A stretch of DNA of 64,000 nucleotides from Patiria pectinifera (lineage: Eukaryota; Echinodermata; Asteroidea; Valvatida; Asterinidae): positions 25,785,916 through 25,849,915 of the forward strand of contig CM057148.1 in NCBI GenBank assembly GCA_029964075.1. Reading direction: 5' to 3'. The position numbers and the translations under genes were made by a program. Position 1 is the first letter of the stretch. Every line of letters starts with the position of its first letter. A model generated the notes under the pieces. It was not told where the DNA came from. It saw only the letters and a list, made by a program, of their open reading frames with translations, and made no database searches. Below are positions 1-11,339 of this stretch, piece by piece.

Positions 1-289
1 GTGATAGCAGCTCTACAAATCATCGTTAGTCAGTTAGTTCGTAAAAGCGTTGACATTTGCCTAGTTGTCTATTGCTCCTACAAATTTTAAACGATTTCAA
101 CCAAACTTTGTCAAAAGTATCAGTAGCCCAGCCCCAACATGTCACTTGACCAAACTGGGGTCAAAGGTCACGATGGGGTTAATACAGGGGCCAAAAACCT
201 GTGTTTTTTTTCAAACATGAATTCGTTGGCCCGCAGCTTCCGAGATATTTCCTAACGTTTCATTGGGGATAGTATTCCTCTGTTCTTGT
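1..289. other. Unassigned left end
   Basis: No ORF, repeat unit or gene B counterpart recognised. It contains GGGGTCAAAGGTCA, a common element motif. Confidence 0.5.
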
Positions 290-1199
290 GAATCCAGATA
301 CTAATAACTCGTAAGCATGGACGTCGCGAGAGCCAGGATAAGGAGGATAATCAAAACAGAATTAAAAGAAACTGGTCAAAACAATGTTATCTTAGTTAAA
401 TAGATCCATATTTAATAAAAAAACACCGCGGCAACACGAATACCCCAATTCAAATTTTGAACCTACTAAAACAAGAGAAACAATGTGTTTAACCCTCACA
501 ATCACCACCTCAGCCCCCACCTCCACCAATCTGCCCCCCCCCCCTTCTCAATATTTATACTGCCGGTGATTTCTGACATTCCTGGCGATCGTGGTAGGGG
601 AAGCATGTCCTCCCCACTCCCCAACAATACTTTTGGCGTGGGACGCCAAAGCGGTTATGGCTTTGACCACATCTCAAGATTTGTTTTAAAGAGCACGTAG
701 ATTTAAAAAAAAAAAATTACAAGAATCTTCACAGTAGTATTCCCTCCAAGTAATACCGGTGAAAGGTATTGCTCTTCCAACGCCATTGACAGTAAACAGT
801 GCGAGAAATGGACGTAAAACGTATACATGTACATGCAGACATGAATGTGTGAACAGCGCCCCTTAATTAGGTGTCATCTTTCCCCAATCCATTTTCGACT
901 TTTCCAAACTGTCGATCCCCCAAATGCTATAACAAGAAGTCGCCAATGCTGCTACTTTAATTGCATTTAAGTGCTTTTACAATTGAAATCCATTCAACCT
1001 TCTCCTAGCTACACTTCCATGTTATTCAAATGTCTAACTTAGGAAAAAATGCCGAATTTTCCCTGGAATCCCGAAACAAAGGTCGTCGAAAAATATAGGC
1101 TATTCAAACAGGCGCTGTGAGTGTCACAAAGGGTGTAATGGCCACTCTAATACTATGCGTCGTCAATATTTTGCATTCACATCAATATCTCACACAGCT
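290..1199 (+). repeat. Upstream segment shared by genes A and B
   Basis: Aligns with about 14500-15239 (GATACTARTRACTCGTAAG start, GTCACAAAGGGTGTAATGGC near the end). The 71-codon frame at 485 is not conserved. No gene is seen. Confidence 0.65.
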
Positions 1200-1467
1200 A
1201 CTCCTGTGTTTAAAATTGATAAATAAAAGTGTCAACTCAGATAATTGATTGCAATATCGCCCGCTCCCACTTAAACCCCGCCCATCTTGTTAACATGCAC
1301 CAATGAGAGACAAGAATATGATTGATCTAGTTCGTGTTCTTTCCTGATTGGCTGGCTGGTTATAACGTCTTCCTGTAGCTGTCTGCAAAGCGCAGCTGCT
1401 GGGGTGTTTTTTGTGCACGGTGATATACCATCAACCTGACGGATTCTCAATCATTGCATCTGTGACA
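1200..1467 (+). promoter_or_regulatory. Conserved upstream region of gene A
   Basis: Aligns base for base over most of its length with 15240-15545. It contains CCCCGCCC, a forward ACCAAT and a reverse ATTGGCTGG. The CRE-like site seen in the other copies is altered here (TAACGTCT at 1363). No clear TATA box or transcription start can be placed. Confidence 0.5.
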
Positions 1468-1513
1468 ATGGACGGAGCAGTAGCTTGGATTCTGATGGTA
1501 TCATCACTGACAG
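1468..1513 (+). CDS. Gene A exon 1, signal peptide
   Basis: ATG opens MDGAVAWILMVSSLT and one further base precedes GTAGGT, a good splice donor in phase 1. The same exon recurs almost unchanged at 15546, 38146 and 54059, and the intron start is also conserved at 15592. The short acidic start followed by a hydrophobic run fits a secretory signal completed by the first residues of exon 2. Confidence 0.75.
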
Positions 1514-4500
1514 GTAGGTTGAAGTTTGCTCTGTGAAGAAGTTTATTTGATAACCAGAAATAGCACGTAGTATACAAACGCCACTTTGGTGAATGTGCAC
1601 GTGGACAAAGTCCATTTACAGTGTTGAAAGACTTCTAAGTATTATTTGGCAATTACAAATGAATTCGTTTTTTTCAATCCCTGTTTTTTTACTAATCCAA
1701 AATGATAGACTGCACTCGATCTGCCCATATATTAAATATTCAGCCTGCACCACCATGCAGTTTTAAGAAAAAAACACAGTGGACACAAGATTGTGTACCA
1801 AACATTAAGTCGTCATTGTTTGTAAGACGAAGTACAATTTTCTTTCTCCGAATTTTTTTTTCATAGTCGGAGAGCTAGAGATGAAGTGGTATGTGTTTCG
1901 AGGATGCACATATTAGGCAGTGACCGGTTTTTTTTTTTTTTTTTGTGTGCCGTGTTATAACGCCAGTCCGACCAATTGCATACTGTTTTGATTAATCAGG
2001 GCCGTACGTGGGGAACTGGGGAGGGGCTGGTGCTGAGTGAAACCTCCACCCCAATAATTATCCAGTCGGCATTTAGAGCCTCGGTCGGTCGATCAGCCAC
2101 CAAATTAAAATACATAACAGCACGGGCTTTGATGGAGGGAGGTTGAGGTGGTGCGACGGGTATGGCAATTAACATTTGTTGTCGGTAAAATCCTCGTTCT
2201 GTCGACCACATCGTGTGTCACTCGGTAAATTATGCCGCATGAATAGCGCCACCTGTTGTGCTATAGAGTATCAAATATCTTTGAACAGCCCGTCCCCCAC
2301 CCTCCAACCCGGAACAAAAGTAGATGTCACTCCTCCATGTTTTAAATAATTTTGCGGCAGCCCGGTGATCGGAAAAAATCTACATTCCAGCAGGGATAGC
2401 CTATTGGCAAATTGTTGTCACACTCCCACCCCCATTTAAATTGGTCTGACCAATGACAGTAAGTCAAGAATGTTACAGATAATTCATAAAACTGTAGAGG
2501 ACTATTTCCTTCTGAGTAATCAGAGTTGATTTATTCGAATTCACCAAACGGTGTATTGGGAGCTCTTGGAACTCATCACGCAATTTGTTGTGTCAAAGTA
2601 ACAAGTAACAAAGATATTGATATTATGATGCTTTAGATTTATCGCTAGAGGGCGCTTAACCCATCTACTCTGCTTTGTATGGGGGAAAAAGTTTCCATAT
2701 TTTGCTTTCCAATATTAAAGATGCTCATCTTTCAAATTTTGGGCACCTTGGTTACCAATAGAAGGGCGGTAAAAATGCTTTTCACCACTTCGGAAATAAT
2801 GATAATTGTGTTGCGTTGGATTTACCGCGAGAGGGCGCTGGACCCATCCACTTCGTTTTGTATGGCAAACATTGTTTCCATTTTTTTTTGCATTCCAATG
2901 ATAGAATTCTTTAGAATGAAGCAGAAGCTCATCTTTCAAACTTTTGATACTTTATCACTAGGGGGCGGTATGAATCCTTCTCACCACTTTGGACATTATT
3001 TTTATTGTTTTGTTAGATTCACTGCGAGAGGGCGCTTCAAAAATCCAACTTAGTCTGAATTCAAATATTTGTTGAGTTCGATTGTTAGTGTCATTTGACT
3101 TATCGTTTAAACTTTAGCAACTCGCATTGTTATCGCTGGGTGGCGGTATAATCCTTTTCACCACTTTGCAATAAGGCTGCGTCGCAATTACTTGGCTACA
3201 ACAAGAAATTACACATGTGGCTACGGAAGCGGCTGCAGCCACTTCCCCGGCATAGACTGTGTGTTATTGCTAGTCGTAGCCAAGTAATTTGTATATGACC
3301 GAACTGAAGGATATTGGTTGCTATAGATCTATCGCGAGAGGGCGCTTTAACCATCCACCCTGTTTTTGTATGTGAACAAAAACTGTTTCCGTGGTTAGCA
3401 TTTGAATGTTTGTTACATTTATTTCGTGTGTCATTGGACTCATAGTACTCTTGGCGTTTTGGTTATCACTGGGCAGGCATAAATCATTTTCACTACTTGG
3501 TGCTGGGGGCGGGGTCTTTATATTTTACATCTGAATTCGAATCATTCACTGAGTACGCTTCAAATACAATAAAGATGGGATTGTTCTATTATTAGATAAT
3601 TATTTTGTGAGGAAAACTTTCAGCAACGATGATATGAAAATCTAAACGTCCTGACGTATCGGCGATATTCACTCAGTTTAAAAGCCCAAAGGGGAATTTC
3701 GGTGGAAAACCGTAAACCGGAGTAACGGACATTAACAAATTCACAAGATGTGCCCATTGGTATTCAAGCCTTGGTCACCAATGGTACATTCTAATCAATA
3801 TTGCACCACAAAAGTAACCTTAACATTGACCATTTTTTCTTTCTTTTTCTTTTTGCGTGCATGTTTACAAAAACTGTAGTGTTGGCCTCATGCCACAAAG
3901 TCTGCTTCATTGGATCGGAGTACAACCCCCAAGCTGGTATCCCACCCCGTTGGTTCCTGCCGTACAAAGATCCATGCGAATGCACATCGATACGTCTCGG
4001 TGGGATGCAAATGCCCGCTTCGTCATACCGCCAGGGGGCACCCCATTACCTGAAGGAGCTCTTCCTGAGTGAGGACTCCGACGAAATTCAAACTTACTTC
4101 AAGTGCAGTCGGACGACTGCTGCTAGTGGAACGACTTCTGCTGGTGGAGCGACTACTGCTGGTGGAACGACTACTGCTGGAGGAATGACTACTGCTGGTG
4201 GAGCGACTACTGCTGGTGGAACGACTTCTGCTGGTGGAGCCACTACTGCTGGTGGAGCGACTACTGCCGGCGGAGCGACTACTGCCGGTGGAGCGACTAC
4301 TGCCGGTGGAGCGACTACTGCTGGTGGAATGACTTCTGCCGGTGGAGCGACTACTGCTGGTGGAACGACTTCTGCTGGTGGAGCGACTACTGCTAGTGGA
4401 ACGACTTCTGCTGGTGGAGCCACTACTGCTGGTGGAGCGACTGCTGCCGGTGGAGCGACTACTGCCGGTGGAGCGACTACTGCCGGTGGAGCGACTACTG

Positions 4501-6955
4501 CCGGTGGAGCGACTACTGCCGGTGGAGCGACTACTGCCGGTGGAGCGACTGCTGCCGGTGGAGCGACTACTGCCGGTGGAGCGACTACTGCCGGTGGAGC
4601 GACTACTGCCGGTGGAGCGACTACTGCTGCTGGAGCGACTGCTGCCGGTGGAGCGACTACTGCTGGTGGAGCGACTACTGCCGGTGGAGCGACTACTGCT
4701 GGTGGAATGACTTCTGCTGGTGGAGCGACTACTGCTGGTGGAGCGACTACTGCCGGTGGAGCGACTACTGCTGGTGGAGCGACTTCTGCTAGTGGAGCGA
4801 CTACTGCTGGTGGAGCCACTACTGCCGGTGGAGCGACTACTGCTGGTGGAGCGACTGCTGCCGGTGGAGCGACTACTGCTGGTGGAATGACTTCTGCTGG
4901 TGGAGCGACTACTGCTGGTGGAACGACTTCTGCTGGTGGAACGACTTCTGCTGGTGGAGCCACTACTGCCGGTGGAGCGACTACTGATGGTGGAGCGACT
5001 GCTGCCGGTGGAGCGACTACTGCTGGTGGAATGACTTCTGCTGGTGGAGCGACTACTGCTGGTGGAACGACTTCTGCTGGTGGAACGACTACTGCTGGTG
5101 GAGCGACTACTGCTGGTGGAGCGACTACTGCCGGTGGAGCGACTACTGCTGGTGGAGCGACTGCTGCCGGTGGAGCGACTACTGCTGGTGGAATGACTTC
5201 TGCTGGTGGACCGACTACTGCTGGTGGAACGACTTCTGCTGGTGGAACGACTACTGCTGGTGGAACGACTTCTGCTGGTGGAACGACTACTGCTGGTGGA
5301 GCGACTTCTGCTGCTGGTGGAACTACTTCTGCTGGAGGAATGACTTCTGCTGGTGGAGCAACTACTGCTGGTGGAGCGACTACTGCTGGTGGAATGACTT
5401 CTGCTGGTGGAGCGACTACTGCTGGTAGCCCGACTGCAGTTAGTCAAACGACTGCAGTTAGTACAGGTAATACTTCCGGCTGTAATTACTGCTTCATTTC
5501 AAACTAAACTGTAAAAAAAAAAATGCCCGTAAAATTTACGGTCAAAAGTCGTGCGGCGAAGTTTCACCTGTTTACCGTATCATAGTCCGCAATTACTGCT
5601 TCTTTTCACGTGCATCGTATTTTCGAAAAAAAAACGAATGGTGCTCAATTTTTGTTTCATTTAAACTCTGCAACGTGTATTATAGGATTCATGAGAATTG
5701 AAAGCATTAAACATTTGCTTAATTTTAAAACTGGGCTGTATAAGGCTTGTGAAGGATTTACCGTAAAGTAAAACGTCCTTCATGTACAAACTGTCTTACA
5801 CTTCAGGAGTAGCCCAGTCTTCCTTGGATTGTTTCGAATACTAAATTTCCGTGATGTGAGCATTTGGGACCTGCCATATCATAATGAGGAATTACCCCCA
5901 CCTTTGACTTTTCAAGTTACCTTCATCATGTTAAACAGCAAATCATTGGCTTTCCAATGATACCAATTTATTTCTGTAGCTTTAATTTTTGCCAAAGATA
6001 TGCTACGGGAACTTCAACAGTGTCCCGCCGAATTTCTCCAACCCCACTTCGAGAAAAACGGCTTTGAAAAAAAGAAATACGCATTGCGCCGCCAACGGCA
6101 GTGGAAAACGTTCTTCAGTTTCCAACTTTTGGGTTTTTTTTTTCTTAACAAAAATGCATAGTGTGAATCAAAAGAACATGGTAACATTTATTTCATTGAT
6201 CAGCAGGACTTCATCAAACACAATTTAGGAAAGACATTGTATTTTTGGGTGATATAAAAAATGGACCTAACGCATCAATTCAAGGTGATGCCACGCTTAC
6301 CCGTAAAATCTAATTCAAATCACATGACTGCTGATTAAATCCCGCATGTTTTTCACGCATGTGTATTAACGTAAATGTCTTCAGTAGCCTGCAGAATAAA
6401 AGGTGCTACCGGCGGTGGGGAAACAAAAAGCAAATCCAGTCTTGGGCCAAGACTATCCTACGGCCTTTGGAAAGTCTCTGTCCCCAGCCGAAAAGTGGAG
6501 GCGCTCATAGACCCCCCATGATTTACGCCCGTGCTTTGCTAATTAGGATTGAATTCATTTCAGTCTAGGAATGCGTTAGGTTGCATCAAGCCCCTTTACT
6601 CAGTTTTATATAGCGGGGGCCATGTGAGCGGAGAAACATTCATGGCTACCTTCCACCGTGAATATATGTCCGTGATCCCCTAGACGAATTAAACCTGATA
6701 CGTACGCCACTGAAGAAAAAATCACGTGGGATTTATTTCAACTTACCTCGAAGAACGTGTCTGCCTTCATTCCCATTTAAGATTAACCCTTTCTTTGAAT
6801 GTTTTTTTTTGCAGGTGTTCAACACTGATCACGATACCCCAGTCACTAACATGTTTGATGAGAGTGTAGTGGCGACGGTAGTGCGCATTGAGCCTACCGA
6901 ATGGCATGTCCAGGTTCGTCTGCAACTGGAGTTGCTTGGGTGTCGCCGTGATTAA
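1468..6955 (+). CDS. Gene A: secreted hexapeptide-repeat (mucin-like) protein, discoidin domain lost
   Basis: I propose exon 1 at 1468-1513, exon 2 at 3880-5466, and either a short terminal exon at 5807-5844 or the old last discoidin exon at 6815-6955. Exon 1 encodes a hydrophobic signal start and ends in phase 1. Exon 2 begins with two bases that complete the codon and encodes a Cys-containing head, then 73 Thr/Gly/Ala-rich hexapeptides. Compared with paralogues B and C, the two exons encoding the first two thirds of the F5/8C domain are missing. The surviving last exon begins in phase 0 while exon 2 ends in phase 1, so joining them gives a stop after four codons. The 5807-5844 exon keeps frame and would give about 556 residues. 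The predicted product is a secreted, O-glycosylated stalk with no discoidin domain. It is either a decaying copy or a shortened functional isoform. Exon coordinates are my splice-site readings, not transcript-supported. Confidence 0.6.
1514..2639 (+). other. Intron 1 of gene A, first part
   Basis: Collinear with gene B intron 1, for example GGGCCGTASGTGGGGAACTG at about 2000 and 16060. The short frame there on the minus strand is not supported. No other feature. Confidence 0.6.
2640..3500 (+). repeat. Degenerate repeat of about 190 bp with GAGGGCGC motifs, intron 1 of gene A
   Basis: GAGGGCGC recurs at 2648, 2831, 3028 and 3338; the last interval is lengthened by an inserted inverted-repeat element. 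Each unit also has a second half with GGGCGG and CTTTTCACCACTT. The matching tract in gene B is 17800-18360. Confidence 0.7.
3186..3289. mobile_element. Small inverted-repeat element in intron 1 of gene A
   Basis: Perfect 14-bp arms AATTACTTGGCTAC and GTAGCCAAGTAATT enclose about 76 bp. The segment is absent at the aligned position of gene B, which fits a MITE-like insertion. Confidence 0.5.
3880..5466 (+). CDS. Gene A exon 2, Cys head and 73-unit hexapeptide array
   Basis: A pyrimidine-rich tract ends in CTGTAG at 3879. The exon starts with two bases that complete a Val codon after exon 1, and the frame is open from there. The head reads V-L-A-S-C-H-K-V-C..., has five Cys including C-E-C, and ends just before the repeat. 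The donor is ACAG|GTAATA at 5466, phase 1, so the exon is symmetric (1-1) and can be skipped without breaking frame. If this donor is not used, the frame runs on to a stop at 5507. Confidence 0.7.
4113..5429 (+). repeat. 18-bp coding minisatellite, 73 units
   Basis: Units follow RCGACTDCTGCYGGTGGA and encode Thr/Ala-Thr-Thr/Ser-Ala-Gly-Gly with a few Met, Asp or Ser variants. The span is 1317 bp, which is 73 units of 18 bp plus one in-frame 3-bp insertion. Every length change keeps the frame, indicating selection on the protein. Most units end Gly-Gly, unlike gene B where Ser-Gly is common. Confidence 0.93.
5807..5844 (+). CDS. Gene A candidate alternative terminal exon
   Basis: An acceptor ACTTCAG precedes two bases that complete a Gly codon in phase 1, then V-A-Q-S-S-L-D-C-F-E-Y and TAA. 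The same short open stretch, with the stop conserved and only third-position changes (Ser codon, Tyr codon), lies at 45129-45166 in gene C. It restores a clean end to gene A without the discoidin exons. Gene B lacks the segment. No transcript evidence is available. Confidence 0.4.
5845..6814 (+). other. Gene A intron with exon deletion scar
   Basis: 6260-6570 aligns with sequence before exon 3 of B and C. After about 6600 it aligns with sequence after exon 4 (GGCTACCTTCC). Exons 3 and 4 and about 1.4 kb between are missing. Confidence 0.65.
6815..6955 (+). pseudogene. Gene A orphan last discoidin exon
   Basis: It follows a T-rich tract and GCAG, then encodes V-F-N-T-D...N-M-F-D-E-S-V-V-A-T and ends L-E-L-L-G-C-R-R-D-stop, the C-terminal third of an F5/8C domain. 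It is 6 bp shorter than the B and C copies, with the loss just after the first two codons. Without its two partner exons the domain cannot fold, and the exon is out of phase with exon 2. Confidence 0.75.
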
Positions 6956-7599
6956 TTTGGTTGAATCAACGGTATTCTGAACATTAGCTTGTGCAATATT
7001 GCATTACAATATACTTTTGGCCAAACGCATTAAGGCAGAGCCAGACGGCAATGGTTTGGTACCGCTTGGACAGGCATGAATATACCATTGTGTATAAGTG
7101 TTACTAGATTAAAACAACAAAGAACACATCTGAGATAGCTGGAAGGCATAAGGTATTTGGCAACATGAGTGCGATAGAACTATGACCTTTTTTGGTGATA
7201 TTCAAAGAGGATAATTCAATAAGGTCGTGACAGTCATACTAATTAACATACTGTGAAATATGTAACCACTGAATAATATGCATAAGATTTGGAGTCCGGG
7301 TTGCAATTATTTGGTAACAAATATTAACCGTTTGAAATCGACTCAATAAACCATACCGCATACAGGTAATTATGACCAAATAAGCCATATTATATGCCAT
7401 AGCATAGGTGGATGACGTTTTCCCAAGAATTCTTTCGAGCAATTTTGGCTTAAAAATAGCGTGTGTTTTGAAATTCAATTTCATTGTTGATGTATTAAGC
7501 TTAATTAGAGTTTGTCTTTGAACTTCGCCGCTGTAAAAAAGCTAGAAAGTAGATAGCAGTAAAAGCAAACAAACAGAAACACAAACAAACAAATGGAAA

Positions 7600-8870
7600 A
7601 CAGGAAAAACATAAACAAAAACAAGGACACAACCAAAACACCTGAACAATAAGTCGGCGTGTACTGATGACGTCGCACTCTATTTACATGTGTGCTTTCA
7701 TATGGAAACCTGGTTGGGATGACGGTTTCGTAGAACCACAGAAAAGCAAACTGTAAACAAAGTATGATGCCATCAGTACGGATGCAGATTCAGGTTGACT
7801 GTAAATTTAAATCCAATTATAAGTTTCGGTTGACCATAGTTGCGATCTAGACAAATATTTCAATACAACTTGTATATAGAGAACACTTGTTCACATAAAT
7901 ATATTGTAAATACGTGTACCGTATAAACACAGTGTTAGCAAATCAATTTAATCGTTTAATATCATTTATTATTTCAATGCACTAATATTAATAATTGTGG
8001 CACTAAATATGACAAATTTGACTATTTAACGCGTTTAAAATTTCGAAAACAAAATGCACTTAGGCATTGCATTCGTTGTGTACTTAGTATATTAAAAAAG
8101 AAAAAAAATAGAATTGTATTTGGTGAAAATGTTCGTTTCCGTAGAGGTACATGACACCTTTTTAGTATGAGAGTTTGTCTCCATCTTTTGGGTGTCTTGT
8201 TTTAAACCTTTCGGTTTAAATGTTATGGTATTACTCCTCACGTCTTTTGTTCGCGGAAAAGGTTTAAGTACAGTTATACTAACTCTTTTATGAAATTGTT
8301 TAGCTCCGTATAATCGGAATTCGTAAGGTCAAGGAATGCAATGACAATCAGTACTGATAAGCAAACTAAATATTTGGAATAATATTTCATTATTTGAATT
8401 AAAAAAAATGTTACGACGCTCTAGTGACAATTTAATATCTAACGCAGTCAAAATTACCACAACAATGCACCTGAATTCGTGATTGTTGTTTTGTGTTATA
8501 TGCCTTAGTAATTGAGAAAGAGAAAAACATGTAAACACTTTGTTCGGGGAAAAAGTTTAATATTGAAGGCGGGTTCACTCTCCACGCGAATGCAAATGCA
8601 AAGAAAATTTATCAAGTGAAATTGCAAGTTTAAATGTGTTCACTTTTTTTGAATTCGCAGCACGAATACTTGCCGTGATGTCATATTTCAACCTTTGCAT
8701 CCGCTTTTGTGCCGAATGATAACCGGCTGTTACGCAGGGTTCGTCAACAGTTCGAGTGTATTAGTTTCAATCTATTAGAATAATGGTAACTCTAAGACAT
8801 TGTCGGTTCAAATATGTTTGTTGTGCTCATTTCAAAAAAATAAATAAATATATGTAAAGCAAAGCACTAA
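7600..8870 (+). repeat. 3'-flank repeat, copy 1 (after gene A)
   Basis: Contains ACACAACCAAAACACCTGAA, GATGCCATCAGTACGGATGC and the TTTAACGCGTTTAAAATT region. Four more copies lie at about 28226-29160, 29175-35040 (split by a LINE), 48130-49390 and 49680-50990. AT-rich; no coding content seen. Confidence 0.7.
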
Positions 8871-8966
8871 TGTTTTGTCTATCAGATGTTTATAAAAGTG
8901 TTTAGCTTTAAAAATTCGGAACCCGTAAATGTGTTGAATACCTTGCATTGAGAAGCTGGACCGTGA

Positions 8967-9152
8967 CAGGCGCGGATCCAAAGAGGCGTTTTGGGGGTCG
9001 ACCCCCCCCCCTTCCCTGTTTTGACACACACACCAAAACATAACAATTATATTAAAAATAATCATCTATATGTCTGTCTGTCCGCAACAATCGGACATAA
9101 AAGCAATCTAATGGGTCTGACCCCCCTTACCAAAAGTCCTTGATCCGCCCCT
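8967..9152. mobile_element. GGGGCGGATCC-type non-autonomous element
   Basis: Bounded by CAGGCGCGGATCC and GATCCGCCCCTG in inverted orientation, with poly-C/G and T-rich inside. Such termini are widespread in animal MITEs and are often grouped with hAT elements. That class is from general knowledge and not shown here. Confidence 0.5.
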
Positions 9153-9159
9153 GCTGGAG

Positions 9160-9479
9160 CAAAGGCGGATCCAGAACACAATTTTTTTCGGGGGCCAAAA
9201 AAAAATTGGTCCACCAAAAGTGGGTCAAACAAAATGACAGCGTGGGGTTCTTGGCCCGCTCGATTTTTTTTTTGGGGGGGGGGGATTCTAGATGCTCTGT
9301 GGTGGGATCTGAGGCAATTTCTGACCACTATAATCAATTTTGTTTGAAAAAAGATGATGATTCATTGCGACGTCACTTAACAAGAAAAAAATTGGGTTCG
9401 TTTAATATATTTATTTAGTTATTTTTTTTCGTGGGGGGGGGGGGAGGTTAGCCCCCGTCTCCCCCATCCGCCCTTTTGC
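9160..9479. mobile_element. GGGGCGGATCC-type non-autonomous element
   Basis: Begins CAAAGGCGGATCCAG and ends CCGCCCTTTTGC, with TGGAGCA next to both ends. It encloses a stretch near 9285-9350 that also occurs at 31395-31460 inside the Academ-like element. Confidence 0.5.
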
Positions 9480-9890
9480 TGGAGCAGTAAAGCCTGACAA
9501 ATTGTTCGCTCCTTGGCACGAACAGTTCTTTAACGTAAAATCAAATTGCAATCTGCAATATTAATTGTGTGCGGATTGTAACTCGCTGCATATCGTTTTC
9601 TATAGATTTATTGCTTCTAGTGTTTATGGGATGGCCATATCTAGACAAACCTTGATTGCTTCACGGGTTGTTTATTACAGGAAGAAGCTTCAGTTCCCAT
9701 CTGGTGCTGCACATTTACATATCGATTTCTGGCTTTTTACAACTTGGATTTCTTGTTGCTTTTTAAGACGATATTTCGTTAAATCGAGAACGGCAGAATC
9801 AGTCAGGATTTCTCATTGGTTCATGCATTACCCGCTTTCATGCGCTGCTCACGGTTTCCTGAGAGATTGCTAAAAAATGAAGCAGATCAA
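9480..9890 (+). repeat. Copy of a dispersed upstream module
   Basis: Contains TAACTCGCTGCA, GATCGTTTTCTA, a GTTTATGG...CTAGAC segment and CGATTTCTGGCT. Related copies are at 35400-35800, 37370-37620, 37625-37900, 51760-52180, 53280-53525 and 53530-53830. The 102-codon frame here is not conserved between copies, so coding is doubtful. Confidence 0.6.
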
Positions 9891-11339
9891 AATCATAGTA
9901 TTCAACCCCAACTATAGCATCATTATTTAAATGCGCAGAGTAATAAGTTAGCTTCTCCGGCAACGAGCCGAAATTGTCTAGTGTCCCCCCCCCCCTCTTT
10001 TCTCCATAAATTTCGTACACGTTTGTTACTACAGACAACTTTTTACACTTGTACAAATCCGATTGACTTTATTTTTTTTCATACATATAATAATACCACC
10101 GGAACATGATTACCGAACACTGACGAAATCATAACATCATCATGTGATCCTACGTTGTTTATGGTGTACATCGAGCATTTTCTTTTTGTTCCTCTTCCCT
10201 TTTCCTTTGTTTGTACACTAACTTTTTCGAAACAGCTCTCATTGGTTTTGTACACGTTTTGTAATCGAGGTCATCCTCGATTTGGTTCCTGTCGTCGATT
10301 CACCGATGATGTTGCAGGTGTGTGTCCTCGATTTACACCGCAAGCAAACGCCGAGTAACATTACATTAATTGCGATTTTTTACGACCTTTATCTTCTGAA
10401 GTGCAAGTCCGATTGGCTTGAAACTTGGTATGTGCATAGAGAGGGACTTGTTATAGATGGGCATTAAAGTAACGTCAGGATGATGTGGCCGTATAAAACA
10501 ATTAGATTTAGGGGAGTGATGGTGGAATACATACATGTAAAAGGCACATTCCTAGACAGGCTCCGAATCGAATTGGGGCGTAAATCTCATAAGCAGGGGC
10601 GACCGAACTATTTGTGACCATGCGACCTGACGCATCAGACTAAAGTGACGTCACAGGTGGAGGTTAAACATTGTTAACGTCCACCTGTGACGTCATGCTA
10701 TTGTTTCAGCGCTTCATTATTTTGCAGGAATGGAGCAGTGGTGATATCACCTCTCCATTATTTTGGGAAGGTAACATCTCCACCTCTCCTTTCGTACAAA
10801 ATAATGAAACGGAAAACGACACAAGGAAACAGAATCACTTGAATAACTGCTAAATCTTCGAGCAAATTTTAGTTTATAACAGCTGCATTAATTTCTCCCT
10901 TTTTTCGGGAATACAGTTGTTTTTCTTGGCGTACTTCCTTCAAAAAAGAATCATTCTTAACACATTTGAAAATACATGTACAAATACTGGCACTTCACAA
11001 TGTAAGAACATTTGTTTGTAAACATGCCATTTCATTAAACATACACAAACCTGACAAGTCGCATTTCTTTATATTTCCAAGCTTTCGTGGATTTTAAACA
11101 GTGATTTTGAGGCAGATTTAAAACAACACATGCGATATTTCTCAAACACTTTCATTTTATGTTTTACAATGTTGTCACAAAATATGCAGTACATAATATA
11201 CATGTAAACAGCAGGTCTTTGAGGTTTAAATTCAGAGTCAGTGTTATGTTCCTGTCGCGATCATTACGATGCATCGTTGTAGTCCCAGTCGATGAGATGG
11301 GCCTTTTCTTTCCTGTCTCCTCCTCTGTGTGCTTACCTT
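9891..11339. other. Intergenic between A and B, mostly unassigned
   Basis: 10330-10500 matches 51440-51560 (TTGGCTTGAAACTTGGTATG). The inverted repeat at 10646 is listed separately. Nothing else is supported. Confidence 0.5.
10646..10695. other. Perfect 16-bp inverted repeat with CRE and E-box
   Basis: TGACGTCACAGGTGGA at 10646-10661 is mirrored exactly at 10680-10695 around an 18-base spacer. Each arm holds TGACGTCA and CAGGTG. A second, looser inverted pair (CATTATTTTG / CAAAATAATG) follows downstream. Confidence 0.7.

Noticed and set aside
4023-5447. 474-codon minus-strand Ser/Arg-rich frame over the gene A array, and the 289-codon Ala/Pro/Val frame
   Set aside because: The 18-bp unit contains no stop in these frames, so long shadows are inevitable. 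They have no head, splice or conservation support, whereas the plus frame joins exon 1 in phase.
9565-9873. 102-codon frame and related frames at 35497 and 51927
   Set aside because: The repeated module aligns between copies but the frames differ by shifts, so the conservation is of DNA and not of protein.
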